Positions 8,935 through 16,899 of a DNA stretch of 64,000 nucleotides are shown piece by piece. The stretch is from Clostridium estertheticum (GTDB taxonomy: Bacteria > Bacillota > Clostridia > Clostridiales > Clostridiaceae). Position 1 is the first letter of the stretch. Each line of letters begins with the position of its first letter. A program made the translations under genes and the position numbers. The notes under the pieces are model-generated. The model searched no databases. It was given only the letters and a program-made list of their open reading frames with translations, and was not told where the DNA came from. Location of the stretch: NCBI RefSeq assembly GCF_026650985.1, contig NZ_CP086239.1:124001-188000 (forward strand). The letters run 5' to 3'.

Positions 8935-9507
8935 ATGAACGATTTTAACTTTTTTGATGCTTATACAGGAGTTAAAAAAGATTTTAAAAAAGAATATTTT
9001 TATGCTGTTATAGTGTCTGCAAGTTTAGTCTTATTGATTATTTTTACATATGCATCTAATTATTTTAACATAAGTAAGTTAAATTCTGAAATTACGAATA
9101 TACAGCAAAATTTAAATTCAAAAGAAAATACTGCTAAGTTAAATGAGATAGGAAATGAAGAAAAAAAGTTAGTTATAATGAACAAGTACTATGGCGTAGT
9201 ATCCAACATTAGTAAGGATATAAATAATAAAGATTTTGTAGGTAATAAAGTAATAGATAAAATAAATTCCTGCGTTCCTGAAGGTGTGGATTTTAAAGTT
9301 ATGACTTTAGATGCGAATGGAGTGCAAATTCAAGCTGAAGCAAAAGATAGAGAAGCAATAGCGGTGTTTGAGCGCACTTTAAGAAATTTAGATTTTGTAA
9401 AGGACATTCACATTGATATCATAAATTCTTCATTGACAGATAATAAAAAGTTTAATTTTAGTGTGAAGTGTACTTTAAAGGACGTTGATAATTATGAGGG
9501 TAACTAA
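8935..9507 (+). CDS. pilN: Type IV pilus assembly protein PilN
   Basis: Bitopic inner-membrane protein of 190 residues. It has a short cytoplasmic start (MNDFNFFDAYTGVKK) that would contact PilM, one membrane helix (about residues 20-43), a coiled-coil segment and a PilN-like ferredoxin fold (IDKINSCVPEGVDFKVMTLD). The start at ATG 8935 is preferred over the in-frame GTG at 8926, since AGGTGAG lies just before the ATG. The gene end overlaps pilO by 14 nt, indicating coupled translation. Confidence 0.85.
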   Translation: MNDFNFFDAYTGVKKDFKKEYFYAVIVSASLVLLIIFTYASNYFNISKLNSEITNIQQNLNSKENTAKLNEIGNEEKKLVIMNKYYGVVSNISKDINNKDFVGNKVIDKINSCVPEGVDFKVMTLDANGVQIQAEAKDREAIAVFERTLRNLDFVKDIHIDIINSSLTDNKKFNFSVKCTLKDVDNYEGN

Positions 9508-10780
9508 AAGAGAACAAGTATTAATAGGAGTTTTATTAATAGTGTTATTATGTTATGGGTTTTATAATTTTGTTTTTTTGAAACAAAATCAAAAGATAAC
9601 TGAATTAAAAGCCAGTAAAGATTCATATTCGCAAAAATGGGAGTTAGCTAAGGCAAAGATAACGACAGAAAATGAAAGAAAAGAACAGTATAATAATTTA
9701 AATTCTAAAATATTTAATGCAACAGGTATGCTATTTCCATCACTTGAGCAGGAAAAAATCATAGTGATATTAGATAAAATGATTAAAGATAGCAATCTTC
9801 AAGCAGATCTATTAGCGTTTTCAGAAGTAAGTAGTGGAAACAATGTTGTAGATACGACAAAAACTGTAAATAATGAAGATAAAAGCAAAAATACTATAAA
9901 TGAATTAGACAAATTAGTAAACGACTTTAATGGAACTTCTAAAAATGAAACTAGTAGGACTGCTAGTAAGAAGACTAATGACTCGAAGATTATTGGCGCA
10001 TATAAAATGGAAGTTACACTTAAATTTAAGGGTGTGTATGATGAACTTATAAGTTTTATAGCGCAAGTAGAAGATTTTGATAAAAAGATAATTATAAAAA
10101 GTATAACACTAACTGGAGCTGAGGGCAGTGAGGTATCAGCAACTATTATATTAGACTTTTATGGTGTTCCTAAACTCAATAATAATGATGATTTTAAGTG
10201 GGATTATAAAAAACCTATCGGTAGTGAAAATCCTTTTTTTCAAAGTCCAACTACATCACCAACTAATAATGAGATAACGGCAAAAAATGGGGATAAAACT
10301 GTGGTAAAAGATGAAAGCACTGTAGCAAATGATGATAACAAAAGTGACTTTGTTTTATATGCAAAACCTAAAACATCTGATTCGAATACTGTAACAATTG
10401 AAAAGGGAAAAGATGAGTCAAAGTTATCATATATTTATGCAGACAATGCTGGAGTAGAGCCAGTAGAGGTTTATTTTACTCAAATTGGTACTAAATATTT
10501 TTATAAATATAAAACAAGTAAAGGAACATATCCTAAAGACTTTAGTAAGCCTATTGAATTTGTACCTACTGGGAAAAACATAATTTTGGACATTTTTTCA
10601 CAAAAGAGAGGTTTATACTCAGATTTATCAGGAGTAAACATTAATATTACAAATGATACTGATAAAAAAGTTGATGTTGATATTTTAGATGATGATAAAA
10701 ATAAACCACGTGTGAAAATACTAAAACAAATAGGTGATATTTCGATTGTTAGAAATTACTTTCAATATGTTAATAAATAA
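9494..10780 (+). CDS. pilO: Type IV pilus assembly protein PilO with long C-terminal extension
   Basis: Bitopic membrane protein of 428 residues, about twice the usual PilO length. The first part (MRVTKREQVLIGVLLIVLL, then coiled coil and a PilO-like fold to about residue 235, with YKMEVTLKFKGVYDELISFI) matches the family. After a Ser/Thr/Asn linker (about residues 245-285) there is a second domain of about 145 residues of no family I recognise, rich in beta-strand pattern. The ATG at 9494 lies inside the end of pilN; a TTG at 9485 is an alternative. No separate pilP or pilQ gene follows, as expected for a monoderm; the extra domain may serve in the cell wall space, which is inference. Confidence 0.85.
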   Translation: MRVTKREQVLIGVLLIVLLCYGFYNFVFLKQNQKITELKASKDSYSQKWELAKAKITTENERKEQYNNLNSKIFNATGMLFPSLEQEKIIVILDKMIKDSNLQADLLAFSEVSSGNNVVDTTKTVNNEDKSKNTINELDKLVNDFNGTSKNETSRTASKKTNDSKIIGAYKMEVTLKFKGVYDELISFIAQVEDFDKKIIIKSITLTGAEGSEVSATIILDFYGVPKLNNNDDFKWDYKKPIGSENPFFQSPTTSPTNNEITAKNGDKTVVKDESTVANDDNKSDFVLYAKPKTSDSNTVTIEKGKDESKLSYIYADNAGVEPVEVYFTQIGTKYFYKYKTSKGTYPKDFSKPIEFVPTGKNIILDIFSQKRGLYSDLSGVNINITNDTDKKVDVDILDDDKNKPRVKILKQIGDISIVRNYFQYVNK

Positions 10781-10843
10781 CTAGAAAGATTTAGAGCTTT
10801 CAGGTGGTTTATTGTTAATTTGTTTTAAAAGGAGATATGAGCT

Positions 10844-11272
10844 ATGGTACCTAAAAAAAGTGATGGATCGGCCCTGATTGTTGTTATCATGGTAATGGTT
10901 GTTATGATGATACTTGGTGCGGCCATATTAAATGTTAGCATTTCACAAACAATGCAAGCATCAAATGAAGATAAAAGAATACAAGCACACTACCTAGCAC
11001 GTTCAGGTGCAGAGGCCACTTTAAACGCATGGAAAAGTGCTACGAGTAATAAACCAAATGGAAGTTGCGGCACTGTCTATTTAAATAATTTAAACCAATT
11101 TGTCAATGTTGATTCATCAAAAACGATTGGGAAATTTGATGTTACAATAACAAACCCTGACAGTGTTACTACCATAATTACTTCAAAGGGTACTGTTGGA
11201 AATGTTATTCAAACAATAATTGTAACGATTGTAACTGTTACCAGTTCAAGTTACTCAATAAAATGGAGCTAA
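10844..11272 (+). CDS. PilX-like minor pilin
   Basis: Type IV minor pilin of 142 residues. The start (MVPKKSDGSALIVVIMVMVVMMILGAAIL) is the PilX N-terminal pattern, with a GSALIVVI cleavage region lacking the Glu5 of ordinary pilins, followed by QASNEDKRIQAHYLARSGAEATLNAWK, a typical PilX N-terminal motif. The rest is a small, Thr/Val-rich globular part. RBS AGGAGATATGAG. Probably part of the minor-pilin priming complex with the two pilins that follow. Confidence 0.82.
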   Translation: MVPKKSDGSALIVVIMVMVVMMILGAAILNVSISQTMQASNEDKRIQAHYLARSGAEATLNAWKSATSNKPNGSCGTVYLNNLNQFVNVDSSKTIGKFDVTITNPDSVTTIITSKGTVGNVIQTIIVTIVTVTSSSYSIKWS

Positions 11273-11294
11273 TTTATAAAAAGAGGCTGGAAAA

Positions 11295-11651
11295 ATGATA
11301 AAAAATAAAAATTACTTAAAAAATGAAAAAGGCTTTACATTAATTGAAATTATTATATCCATTGCTATACTGGGGATAATTAGTATCGCTTTTCTGTCAG
11401 TGTTCACAAGTGGTATAGTTGGCATCTCAAATTCTGGGAAAAAGAGTATTGCTCATTATACCGCTCAAGATCAAATAGAAAGTAATATTAATGATCCAAA
11501 GGATTCACCAAGTAATGTAGTGACCTCAACTAAAAGTATTAGTCTTACATTTCCAGGAAATACTACAATTGTAATAAATGGACGTCAAATTGATGTAACT
11601 TACATTTATGGTAGTATATCAAAGAAATTAACGACCTTTACTACCAACTAA
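11295..11651 (+). CDS. PilV/GspI-like minor pilin
   Basis: Prepilin of 118 residues with cleavage site KG/FTLIEIIISIAILGIISIAFL, Glu at mature position 5 and an N-terminal helix ending in SVFTSGIVGISNSGKKS. The globular part is short and beta-rich. It begins 22 nt after the PilX-like gene with AAAGAGGCTGG upstream, and lies in the expected V-type position between X-type and W-type minor pilins. Confidence 0.85.
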   Translation: MIKNKNYLKNEKGFTLIEIIISIAILGIISIAFLSVFTSGIVGISNSGKKSIAHYTAQDQIESNINDPKDSPSNVVTSTKSISLTFPGNTTIVINGRQIDVTYIYGSISKKLTTFTTN

Positions 11652-11691
11652 TAAAAGATATTTTATTATCCTTAAAGGAAGGTGGATATAA

Positions 11692-13242
11692 TTGAGTAAT
11701 AATAAGAGAAAATTAGGCTTTAAGTCCGGATTTACACTTATTGAATTAATTGTGACTATAGGAATAATGGGAATTGTTTTAGCCATGGCCTTTTCTATGG
11801 GCGATTTTGGAGACAAATCTTTTAATAATGGTTCGGCTAAATCAGATATACAATCAAATACAAGGCTTGCGGCTAATTATATAACAAAAGAACTTAGATA
11901 TAGTAGTAATGCAGAGATATTAACAGCCTTACCAGCCACTCCAGATTCAACAAAAAAATATATTTATGTTGATAATGGAATACTTAAACTATACTATAAT
12001 GGTCATATAACAAACATAGTAGGAGATAATACAAATAATATTATTACTACTTTGCAATTTCAAATCCAAAATTTAAAAACAGTAGATTTTAATATTCAGG
12101 AGACTCTAAAAAATCAAACATTCCATTTAAATTCAACAATATTGTTATTAAATAGAGGTAATAATGTTTTGGCTAACAAAACTGGACCGGTAATTGCCTA
12201 TTCAAATGGAACTATTATTAATACAACACCAAATAATGATTTAGATACAATGTTTTCTAACACTATAACAGCAATTGATAAATCTACAAGTAGTACCGGT
12301 TGTGTATTCACTGGTGGCTCAATAAATGGTAAAATGTATATATCTACAAGTAAAGCTGTTTCATTTTCTGGAGGTATGCCAATAAATGGAGATTTATATA
12401 TAGATTCAGACCAATCAATTGATATTAACAGTAATGGAGGTCACCTTGGCAATAATATAGTCCTAAATACGAAAGGTACAGTATCAATGTATAATAGCCA
12501 ATTCCCACTTGGAAATATTTCTATTTCTGCTAGTACCTTTAATTTAAAAGATAACGCAACAATTACTTGCACAGACTTTAATGTAATAACTAGTAATGTA
12601 ATTAGCTCTGCTGGAGCTATAAATGCTTCTGGCAATATTTCAATGAAGTCTCCTGTTATTAGTTTAAATTCACGATTGACTTACAATAATATGTTGCTAA
12701 ATTCAAACAGTATAACTAAAAGTAGTTGGGAATCTGTAAGTGGTAGTCAGGCATATGCCACTTCAAAGATAAACTATGGAGATAAAAACATGAATGAAAT
12801 TGGTTGTATTGTAGCACCATTGCCAAGCAATATTGATGTGTATAATGATGTATTTGACAGTAGTTTGCCACAGATAAGACCTGTATTAAATTCTTCGGAC
12901 TACAGTGAAATAAATAGTGTCGCTAATGCTAATATGCTCTTTTTTAGTGGGAATAAAACTTTAGATTGGTCCTTTAATAACTATACTAATTTGATAATAG
13001 TATGTAAAGGAGACCTTACATTAGATAGTTCTTTTAATATGAGTCAAAATGGGAAAAAGGCAATTATCTATTGTACCGGTAATGTTACTGCTAACGGTCA
13101 ATTAAATGGAATTATAATAGCCAAGAATATTAGTGGAGGTAATGGATTTGCAATTACTGGTCTACCCAATAATGATAGTATTTTTAGTATTGCAAAAACA
13201 TTCATTACTAAAAATACTCAAGCTGTGACAGTAACAAATTAG
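11692..13242 (+). CDS. PilW/GspJ-type minor pilin with large beta-rich C-terminal domain
   Basis: Prepilin of 516 residues starting at TTG 11692 after AAAGGAAGGTGG. The cleavage site SG/FTLIELIVTIGIMGIVLAM and the helix running to about residue 75 are those of a W/J-type minor pilin. From about residue 160 on the protein changes to short repeated strands rich in Asn, Ser, Gly and Ile (for example GGSINGKMYISTSKAVSFSG and GDLYIDSDQSIDINSNGG), then a second part with IIVCKGDLTLDSSFNMS. This looks like a beta-helix or bactofilin-like stack, as in long minor pilins that cap the tip. It is the last gene of the pilus operon. An adhesive or tip-displayed role is inference. Confidence 0.82.
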   Translation: MSNNKRKLGFKSGFTLIELIVTIGIMGIVLAMAFSMGDFGDKSFNNGSAKSDIQSNTRLAANYITKELRYSSNAEILTALPATPDSTKKYIYVDNGILKLYYNGHITNIVGDNTNNIITTLQFQIQNLKTVDFNIQETLKNQTFHLNSTILLLNRGNNVLANKTGPVIAYSNGTIINTTPNNDLDTMFSNTITAIDKSTSSTGCVFTGGSINGKMYISTSKAVSFSGGMPINGDLYIDSDQSIDINSNGGHLGNNIVLNTKGTVSMYNSQFPLGNISISASTFNLKDNATITCTDFNVITSNVISSAGAINASGNISMKSPVISLNSRLTYNNMLLNSNSITKSSWESVSGSQAYATSKINYGDKNMNEIGCIVAPLPSNIDVYNDVFDSSLPQIRPVLNSSDYSEINSVANANMLFFSGNKTLDWSFNNYTNLIIVCKGDLTLDSSFNMSQNGKKAIIYCTGNVTANGQLNGIIIAKNISGGNGFAITGLPNNDSIFSIAKTFITKNTQAVTVTN

Positions 13243-13262
13243 TAAGAATTCCTTATACTGTT

Positions 13263-13395
13263 AATATATAAAATAGCAAGTGGGAAGCAAGCTCCCCACA
13301 ATGGTGACTGTCACTTGTCGAAAGCTGCGTAGCAAACGAGCGCAGTCTCTACTGTGCTCCAACTGTTCCTGTAAGTACCCCTGGGGTGAAAATTT
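13263..13395 (+). other. GC-richer structured intergenic segment
   Basis: After the pilus operon comes a stretch clearly richer in G and C than its surroundings. It has several small hairpins: GTGGGAAG with CTCCCCAC around a 4-nt loop near 13281, GTGA with TCAC, and CTGCG with CGCAG near 13325. No reading frame is convincing and no T-tract terminator follows. It may be a structured 3' or 5' RNA or a decayed small repeat. I do not recognise a known riboswitch core. Confidence 0.35.
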
Positions 13396-13415
13396 AAATT
13401 AGAAAATCAGTTTAA

Positions 13416-13463
13416 CATCACCAAGACATGTCAATACTTCTAACAGAGGTGATGGCATGTCTT
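13416..13463 (+). promoter_or_regulatory. Possible mutually exclusive stems over ribosome site and start codon
   Basis: CATCACC (13416-13422) is complementary to GGTGATG (13448-13454), which contains the likely Shine-Dalgarno region of the next gene. The adjoining AAGACATG (13423-13430) is complementary to CATGTCTT (13456-13463), which contains its ATG. The order A-B-A'-B' means the two helices cannot nest, so they would compete or form a pseudoknot. A translational control element is possible. Confidence 0.35.
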
Positions 13464-13966
13464 TTAAAATTACGTGGAAAACACATGTAATGTGTATAAT
13501 AATTGCTTATGCAACGGTGAAACTCTTAGGGCGTAGTGTAGATAATATACTTGACAACTTTTTTTTGAAGCCTTATATCTTTTATCCAACTAAATACTTA
13601 ATAATTAATTTTTGCTTATATGTACTGCTTTTAATGATTCCTATATCAATTGTTCATGAGAGTATTCATGGACTCGTATATAGGATTTTTGGTGGCAAAG
13701 TTAAGTATGGATTTAAGGGGATTTATGCATATACGCAAGAAATATCTGGGATACCTATAGATCGTACTAAATTTTTAATTATTCTTTTATCACCATTAAT
13801 AGTAATGTCTATTGCTACGTTGTTGTTACCTAGTTGGCTAGGTGGCATAATATTTCTTCTTAACTTATTAGGTGCTTCAGGGGACTTGTATATGTCTTTT
13901 AAACTTATAAGATATGATTCTAATAGTAAGATAGTTGATAGAATATATGGATTTGATGTAGTTTAG
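13457..13966 (+). CDS. DUF3267 membrane protein, putative zinc metallopeptidase
   Basis: Protein of 169 residues with four hydrophobic segments. The motif IPISIVHESIHGLVYRIFGG around residue 70 contains HESIH, an HExxH-type zinc site placed in a membrane segment, as in the DUF3267 family of putative intramembrane zincins. The downstream region (DRTKFLIILLSPLIVMS and LLNLLGASGDLYMSF) also fits that family, with the N and D of the second segment as likely further ligands. Substrate unknown. The ATG is preceded by GAGGTGAT and may be sequestered by an upstream sequence. A terminator shared with the convergent greA-like gene follows. Confidence 0.75.
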   Translation: MSFKITWKTHVMCIIIAYATVKLLGRSVDNILDNFFLKPYIFYPTKYLIINFCLYVLLLMIPISIVHESIHGLVYRIFGGKVKYGFKGIYAYTQEISGIPIDRTKFLIILLSPLIVMSIATLLLPSWLGGIIFLLNLLGASGDLYMSFKLIRYDSNSKIVDRIYGFDVV

Positions 13967-13970
13967 AAAA

Positions 13971-14007
13971 GCCATGGATTGCAAAAGCAATTCAGGGCAC
14001 TTTTTTT
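13971..14007. terminator. Terminator between DUF3267 gene and greA-like gene
   Basis: GCCATGGATTGC (13971-13982), an AAAA loop and GCAATTCAGGGC, with a T-run on the plus side and an A-run on the left, give a hairpin that can terminate both convergent genes. Confidence 0.75.
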
Positions 14008-14023
14008 GTATCTATTTTTGTAG

Positions 14024-14494
14024 TTATTCCTTAATTATGTTTATAAGTTCTATCTTATAATTTCCATCAGGGGACTCCACTTCAACTATATCTCCTATTG
14101 TCTTTCCAAATAATACTTTTCCTATTGGAGACTCAATACTAAATTTACCGTTTATTATATCTACTTGAAGTGTTGTTACAAGTTCTATTTCTTCGATATC
14201 ATCACTGCCTTCAAATTTTATCAGTAATTTATTGCCTATATTTGCACCAGCAGTTTTACCTATAAGGTCATCCATAATTTCAGCGCTTCTAATCATTTTT
14301 ATTAAATAACCCATTCTTCGAAAGTTATCGTACATATTTGATTTTGCAGCTTTATATTCAGCGTTTTCACTTCTATCACCATGAGCCGCAGCTACCATTT
14401 TTTCATGGGCAATTTCCATTGTTAGTGGTCCCTTACGATAATCAAATTCTTTTTGGAGCTGCTCAACATCTTTTTTAGTAAGTTTATTATTCAT
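14024..14494 (-). CDS. GreA/GreB-family transcription elongation factor
   Basis: Protein of 156 residues. The N-terminal coiled coil carries AAAHGDRSENAEYKAAK, the GreA tip motif whose acidic residues enter the RNA polymerase secondary channel and stimulate cleavage of backtracked RNA. The C-terminal FKBP-like domain is seen at about residues 85-156 (SPIGKVLFGKTIGDIVEVESPDGNYKIELINI). The sequence differs from standard housekeeping GreA in the N-terminus (MNNKLTKKDVEQLQKEFDYRK), so it may be a second, stand-alone copy; another greA outside the window cannot be excluded. Transcribed alone. Confidence 0.88.
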   Translation of the reverse strand: MNNKLTKKDVEQLQKEFDYRKGPLTMEIAHEKMVAAAHGDRSENAEYKAAKSNMYDNFRRMGYLIKMIRSAEIMDDLIGKTAGANIGNKLLIKFEGSDDIEEIELVTTLQVDIINGKFSIESPIGKVLFGKTIGDIVEVESPDGNYKIELINIIKE

Positions 14495-14691
14495 TTTTTC
14501 ATCTTCTTTTATTTCATATTATTATATGTTCTTATATGTTAAATAATGCAATTATAGCACAGTTTAATTTTAATTGGAAATGTAATAGTTTAGTAACGTA
14601 AGTTATAATTTATTATGATATAATCATAATGATTTTATAAGATTGGTATCGGTGTGTTATTGCTTTATCATCTAAAGTAGGGGGAGATTAT

Positions 14692-15963
14692 ATGAAAACA
14701 AGTAAAAAAATAAGTCGAATAATATTGTCTTTAATTATAGTTTTAGGTGTATCGGTTTCAAGTATAGGTTCCTTAGTGTATGCAAATCAAATAAACGGTA
14801 AAACAAAAACAGGTTCTGTTTCTTTAATTGGAGGTAATAGACTAAAACAGCTTAATTATATTCAAAATTTTAGTAATGTTTACACAACAAAAACAATGAA
14901 TAAATCTGAAGCCGTGGTTACATATAATGTGAACACAATTGATGAATTTAAAGCAAAAGTAAATTATGCCATATCTAATAGAGTTTCTGAGGTAAATATT
15001 AATTATACAGGTTCTAAAAGTGTTGGCGATAGTATTAACTTTATGCAAGATACAGTTTTGACAACAGTTAAGACTGCTGGAAATGACTATGAAAAGAATT
15101 TGTTAAAATCATATGCCTATAGCATTACAGAGTTTGGTGATAATAAATTCAACGTAGTATACACATTTGATTATCTAGAAACCAAGGAGCAAGAAAATCA
15201 GGTAAAGGCAAAGGTCAAAGAGGTTTTAGCACAAATAATAACATCTGATATGACGGAAGGTCAAAGAGTAAAGGCTATAAATTCTTATATTTGTAAAAAG
15301 CTATCTTATGACACAACACATACTAACTTTTCTGCTTATGAGGGGTTACTCGGAAGTGGTAAAACAGTATGTCAGGGCTATGCATTACTAGCATATAGAA
15401 TGTTAACAGATGCAGGACTTCAGACTAGAATAATAACAGGAGCCGCATATAATGGTAATGATAGTGAAAGTCATGCTTGGAATATGGTAATGGTAGGGGG
15501 GAGTTGGTATCACCTGGATACGACTTGGAATGATCCTTTACCTGATGTAAATGGAAGAGTAGTAGAAACTTATTCTTTATGTAGTGATGCAGAAATGAGG
15601 GTAGATCACAGTTGGGACAAGACTTTATTTCCAGTAGCTTCTAAAAAATATAATATATATACAGATACTACTGTACCCCAAATTTTAGCGGCAATGAAGA
15701 AAAGTGTAACATTAAATTCTTCTTATGTGTCAGTTGAAAAGGGCAAAGTATTTGTGAAGGGATTGTTAGCAGGTGACATAGTAAATGTCTATGCTGCAAA
15801 TCCTGCCTTAACAAAAGGTGCGAAAGCAATATCTAAAGCAACTGTAAGTAAAGGATATTCATATTTATTTGCTGCATTTAAGACCACTGCAAGCAAGCTT
15901 TATGTGACTAGAACCTCTGTGAATAAACTAGAATCAGTTGCAATTACGATAAAAAGTAAATAA
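14692..15963 (+). CDS. Secreted transglutaminase-like domain protein
   Basis: Protein of 423 residues with a signal peptide (lysine-rich start, hydrophobic core IILSLIIVLGVSVSSIGSLVYA) ending near residue 31. The transglutaminase-like core is around residues 180-300, with catalytic Cys in GKTVCQGYALLAYRML, His in SESHAWNMVMVGGSWYHLD and Asp in LDTTWNDP, so the catalytic triad appears intact. About 100 C-terminal residues form a separate unassigned beta-rich domain. Such clostridial proteins act at the cell surface as peptidases or cross-linkers; the substrate is not predictable here. RBS AGGGGGAGA. No operon partner is apparent. Confidence 0.85.
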   Translation: MKTSKKISRIILSLIIVLGVSVSSIGSLVYANQINGKTKTGSVSLIGGNRLKQLNYIQNFSNVYTTKTMNKSEAVVTYNVNTIDEFKAKVNYAISNRVSEVNINYTGSKSVGDSINFMQDTVLTTVKTAGNDYEKNLLKSYAYSITEFGDNKFNVVYTFDYLETKEQENQVKAKVKEVLAQIITSDMTEGQRVKAINSYICKKLSYDTTHTNFSAYEGLLGSGKTVCQGYALLAYRMLTDAGLQTRIITGAAYNGNDSESHAWNMVMVGGSWYHLDTTWNDPLPDVNGRVVETYSLCSDAEMRVDHSWDKTLFPVASKKYNIYTDTTVPQILAAMKKSVTLNSSYVSVEKGKVFVKGLLAGDIVNVYAANPALTKGAKAISKATVSKGYSYLFAAFKTTASKLYVTRTSVNKLESVAITIKSK

Positions 15964-16062
15964 GAAATCTATAAAACATAGATCTATATCCTAAACAACT
16001 ATATGTTCCCATTTCTTACAACAGATTAGAAAAAATTTGTTATAAGAAAGGGGGACATTTTT

Positions 16063-16157
16063 ATGTCTAAAAATATTTAGAGCAATTAATCATTGAATTG
16101 AATATTAATGATAGTACAGTAAATAAAACATTAAATGGAACAATAAATAGAATTTGA
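16063..16157 (+). pseudogene. Small frameshifted ORF
   Basis: A strong ribosome site (AAAGGGGGAC) precedes ATG 16063, but the frame stops after five codons. Restoring one base in the ATTTAG region gives a continuous frame ending at 16157 (MSKN, then LEQLIIELNINDSTVNKTL and a few more residues), about 31 residues. This suggests a tiny gene broken by a 1-nt deletion, or an assembly error. Family not recognised. Confidence 0.35.
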
Positions 16158-16175
16158 AATAAGGGGGTATCGATA

Positions 16176-16553
16176 ATGGGGAAAATAATTGAATGGAAAA
16201 AAGAAGAGGAAGTTAACACTAAGGGTACAGAAAATATTGAAGAAATTAATGAAACTTATGAAAGTGAAGAGGATTCTTTGTTAGTTATTCATCAATTTGT
16301 TAAAGCTTATTATGAGGACGAGAAACAAGAAGAGATCCATCCTTATGAATTAAATGGTTTCGAAGTAGGACTAATTTCATATCTTAATCTTTTAGAAAAG
16401 GGACTATTACCAAACATTATTAAAAATATTAATGTTTTAGCTGTTAATAAATTTGATAGACTTTCAAAATTATTTCCAGAAGTTGATATTCCACAAGAGT
16501 TTTATATAGGATTTCTTAAAGGATTCTGTAGCGTTTATGACAAATATATGTAG
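16176..16553 (+). CDS. Hypothetical acidic protein
   Basis: A 125-residue soluble protein of no family I recognise. The first 40 residues are very rich in Glu and Lys and probably disordered; the rest (LLVIHQFVKAYYEDEKQ to the end) looks helical, with no membrane segment or known motif. ATG follows AAGGGGGTATCG, and a terminator follows. It lies 18 bp after a frameshifted mini-ORF that may once have been cotranscribed. Confidence 0.6.
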   Translation: MGKIIEWKKEEEVNTKGTENIEEINETYESEEDSLLVIHQFVKAYYEDEKQEEIHPYELNGFEVGLISYLNLLEKGLLPNIIKNINVLAVNKFDRLSKLFPEVDIPQEFYIGFLKGFCSVYDKYM

Positions 16554-16578
16554 TGATTAAAGGGGGTCAAAATAAAAA

Positions 16579-16614
16579 CAAGTCTTACATTGTTAATGTT
16601 AGACTTGCTTTTTT
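16579..16614 (+). terminator. Terminator after the acidic hypothetical gene
   Basis: CAAGTCTTACATT and AATGTTAGACTTG form a 13-bp stem with one mismatch and a 3-nt loop, followed by CTTTTTT. Confidence 0.75.
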
Positions 16615-16696
16615 ATTTTACGTTTTTTTCTATTGAGTCAGCAAGACATTCATCAATAACATCTTTACTAATAACAAATTCATTTTTGTTAGTCAT
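16613..16696 (-). CDS. Putative 27-residue small protein
   Basis: Minus-strand frame from ATG 16696 with a strong GAGGAAGGAAG site. The product is MTNKNEFVISKDVIDECLAD followed by SIEKNVK, a charged, probably helical peptide. Its stop sits in the T-tract of the convergent terminator. The good ribosome site is the main support; function unknown. Confidence 0.4.
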   Translation of the reverse strand: MTNKNEFVISKDVIDECLADSIEKNVK

Positions 16697-16899
16697 ATAG
16701 TTTTCACTTCCTTCCTCATAAATAAAGAATACCATAACTATGTTAAAAGGATATTAAGAGAATATTAAGATTAAGAAAACTTTATTTATAATCGAAACTC
16801 TAAAATAGACATATTAGATCAATCATTATGTTATAATATTGCATATAAAACAAGCTACAAAATATTATAAGTATTGATTTAATTAAGGGAGGAATTATA

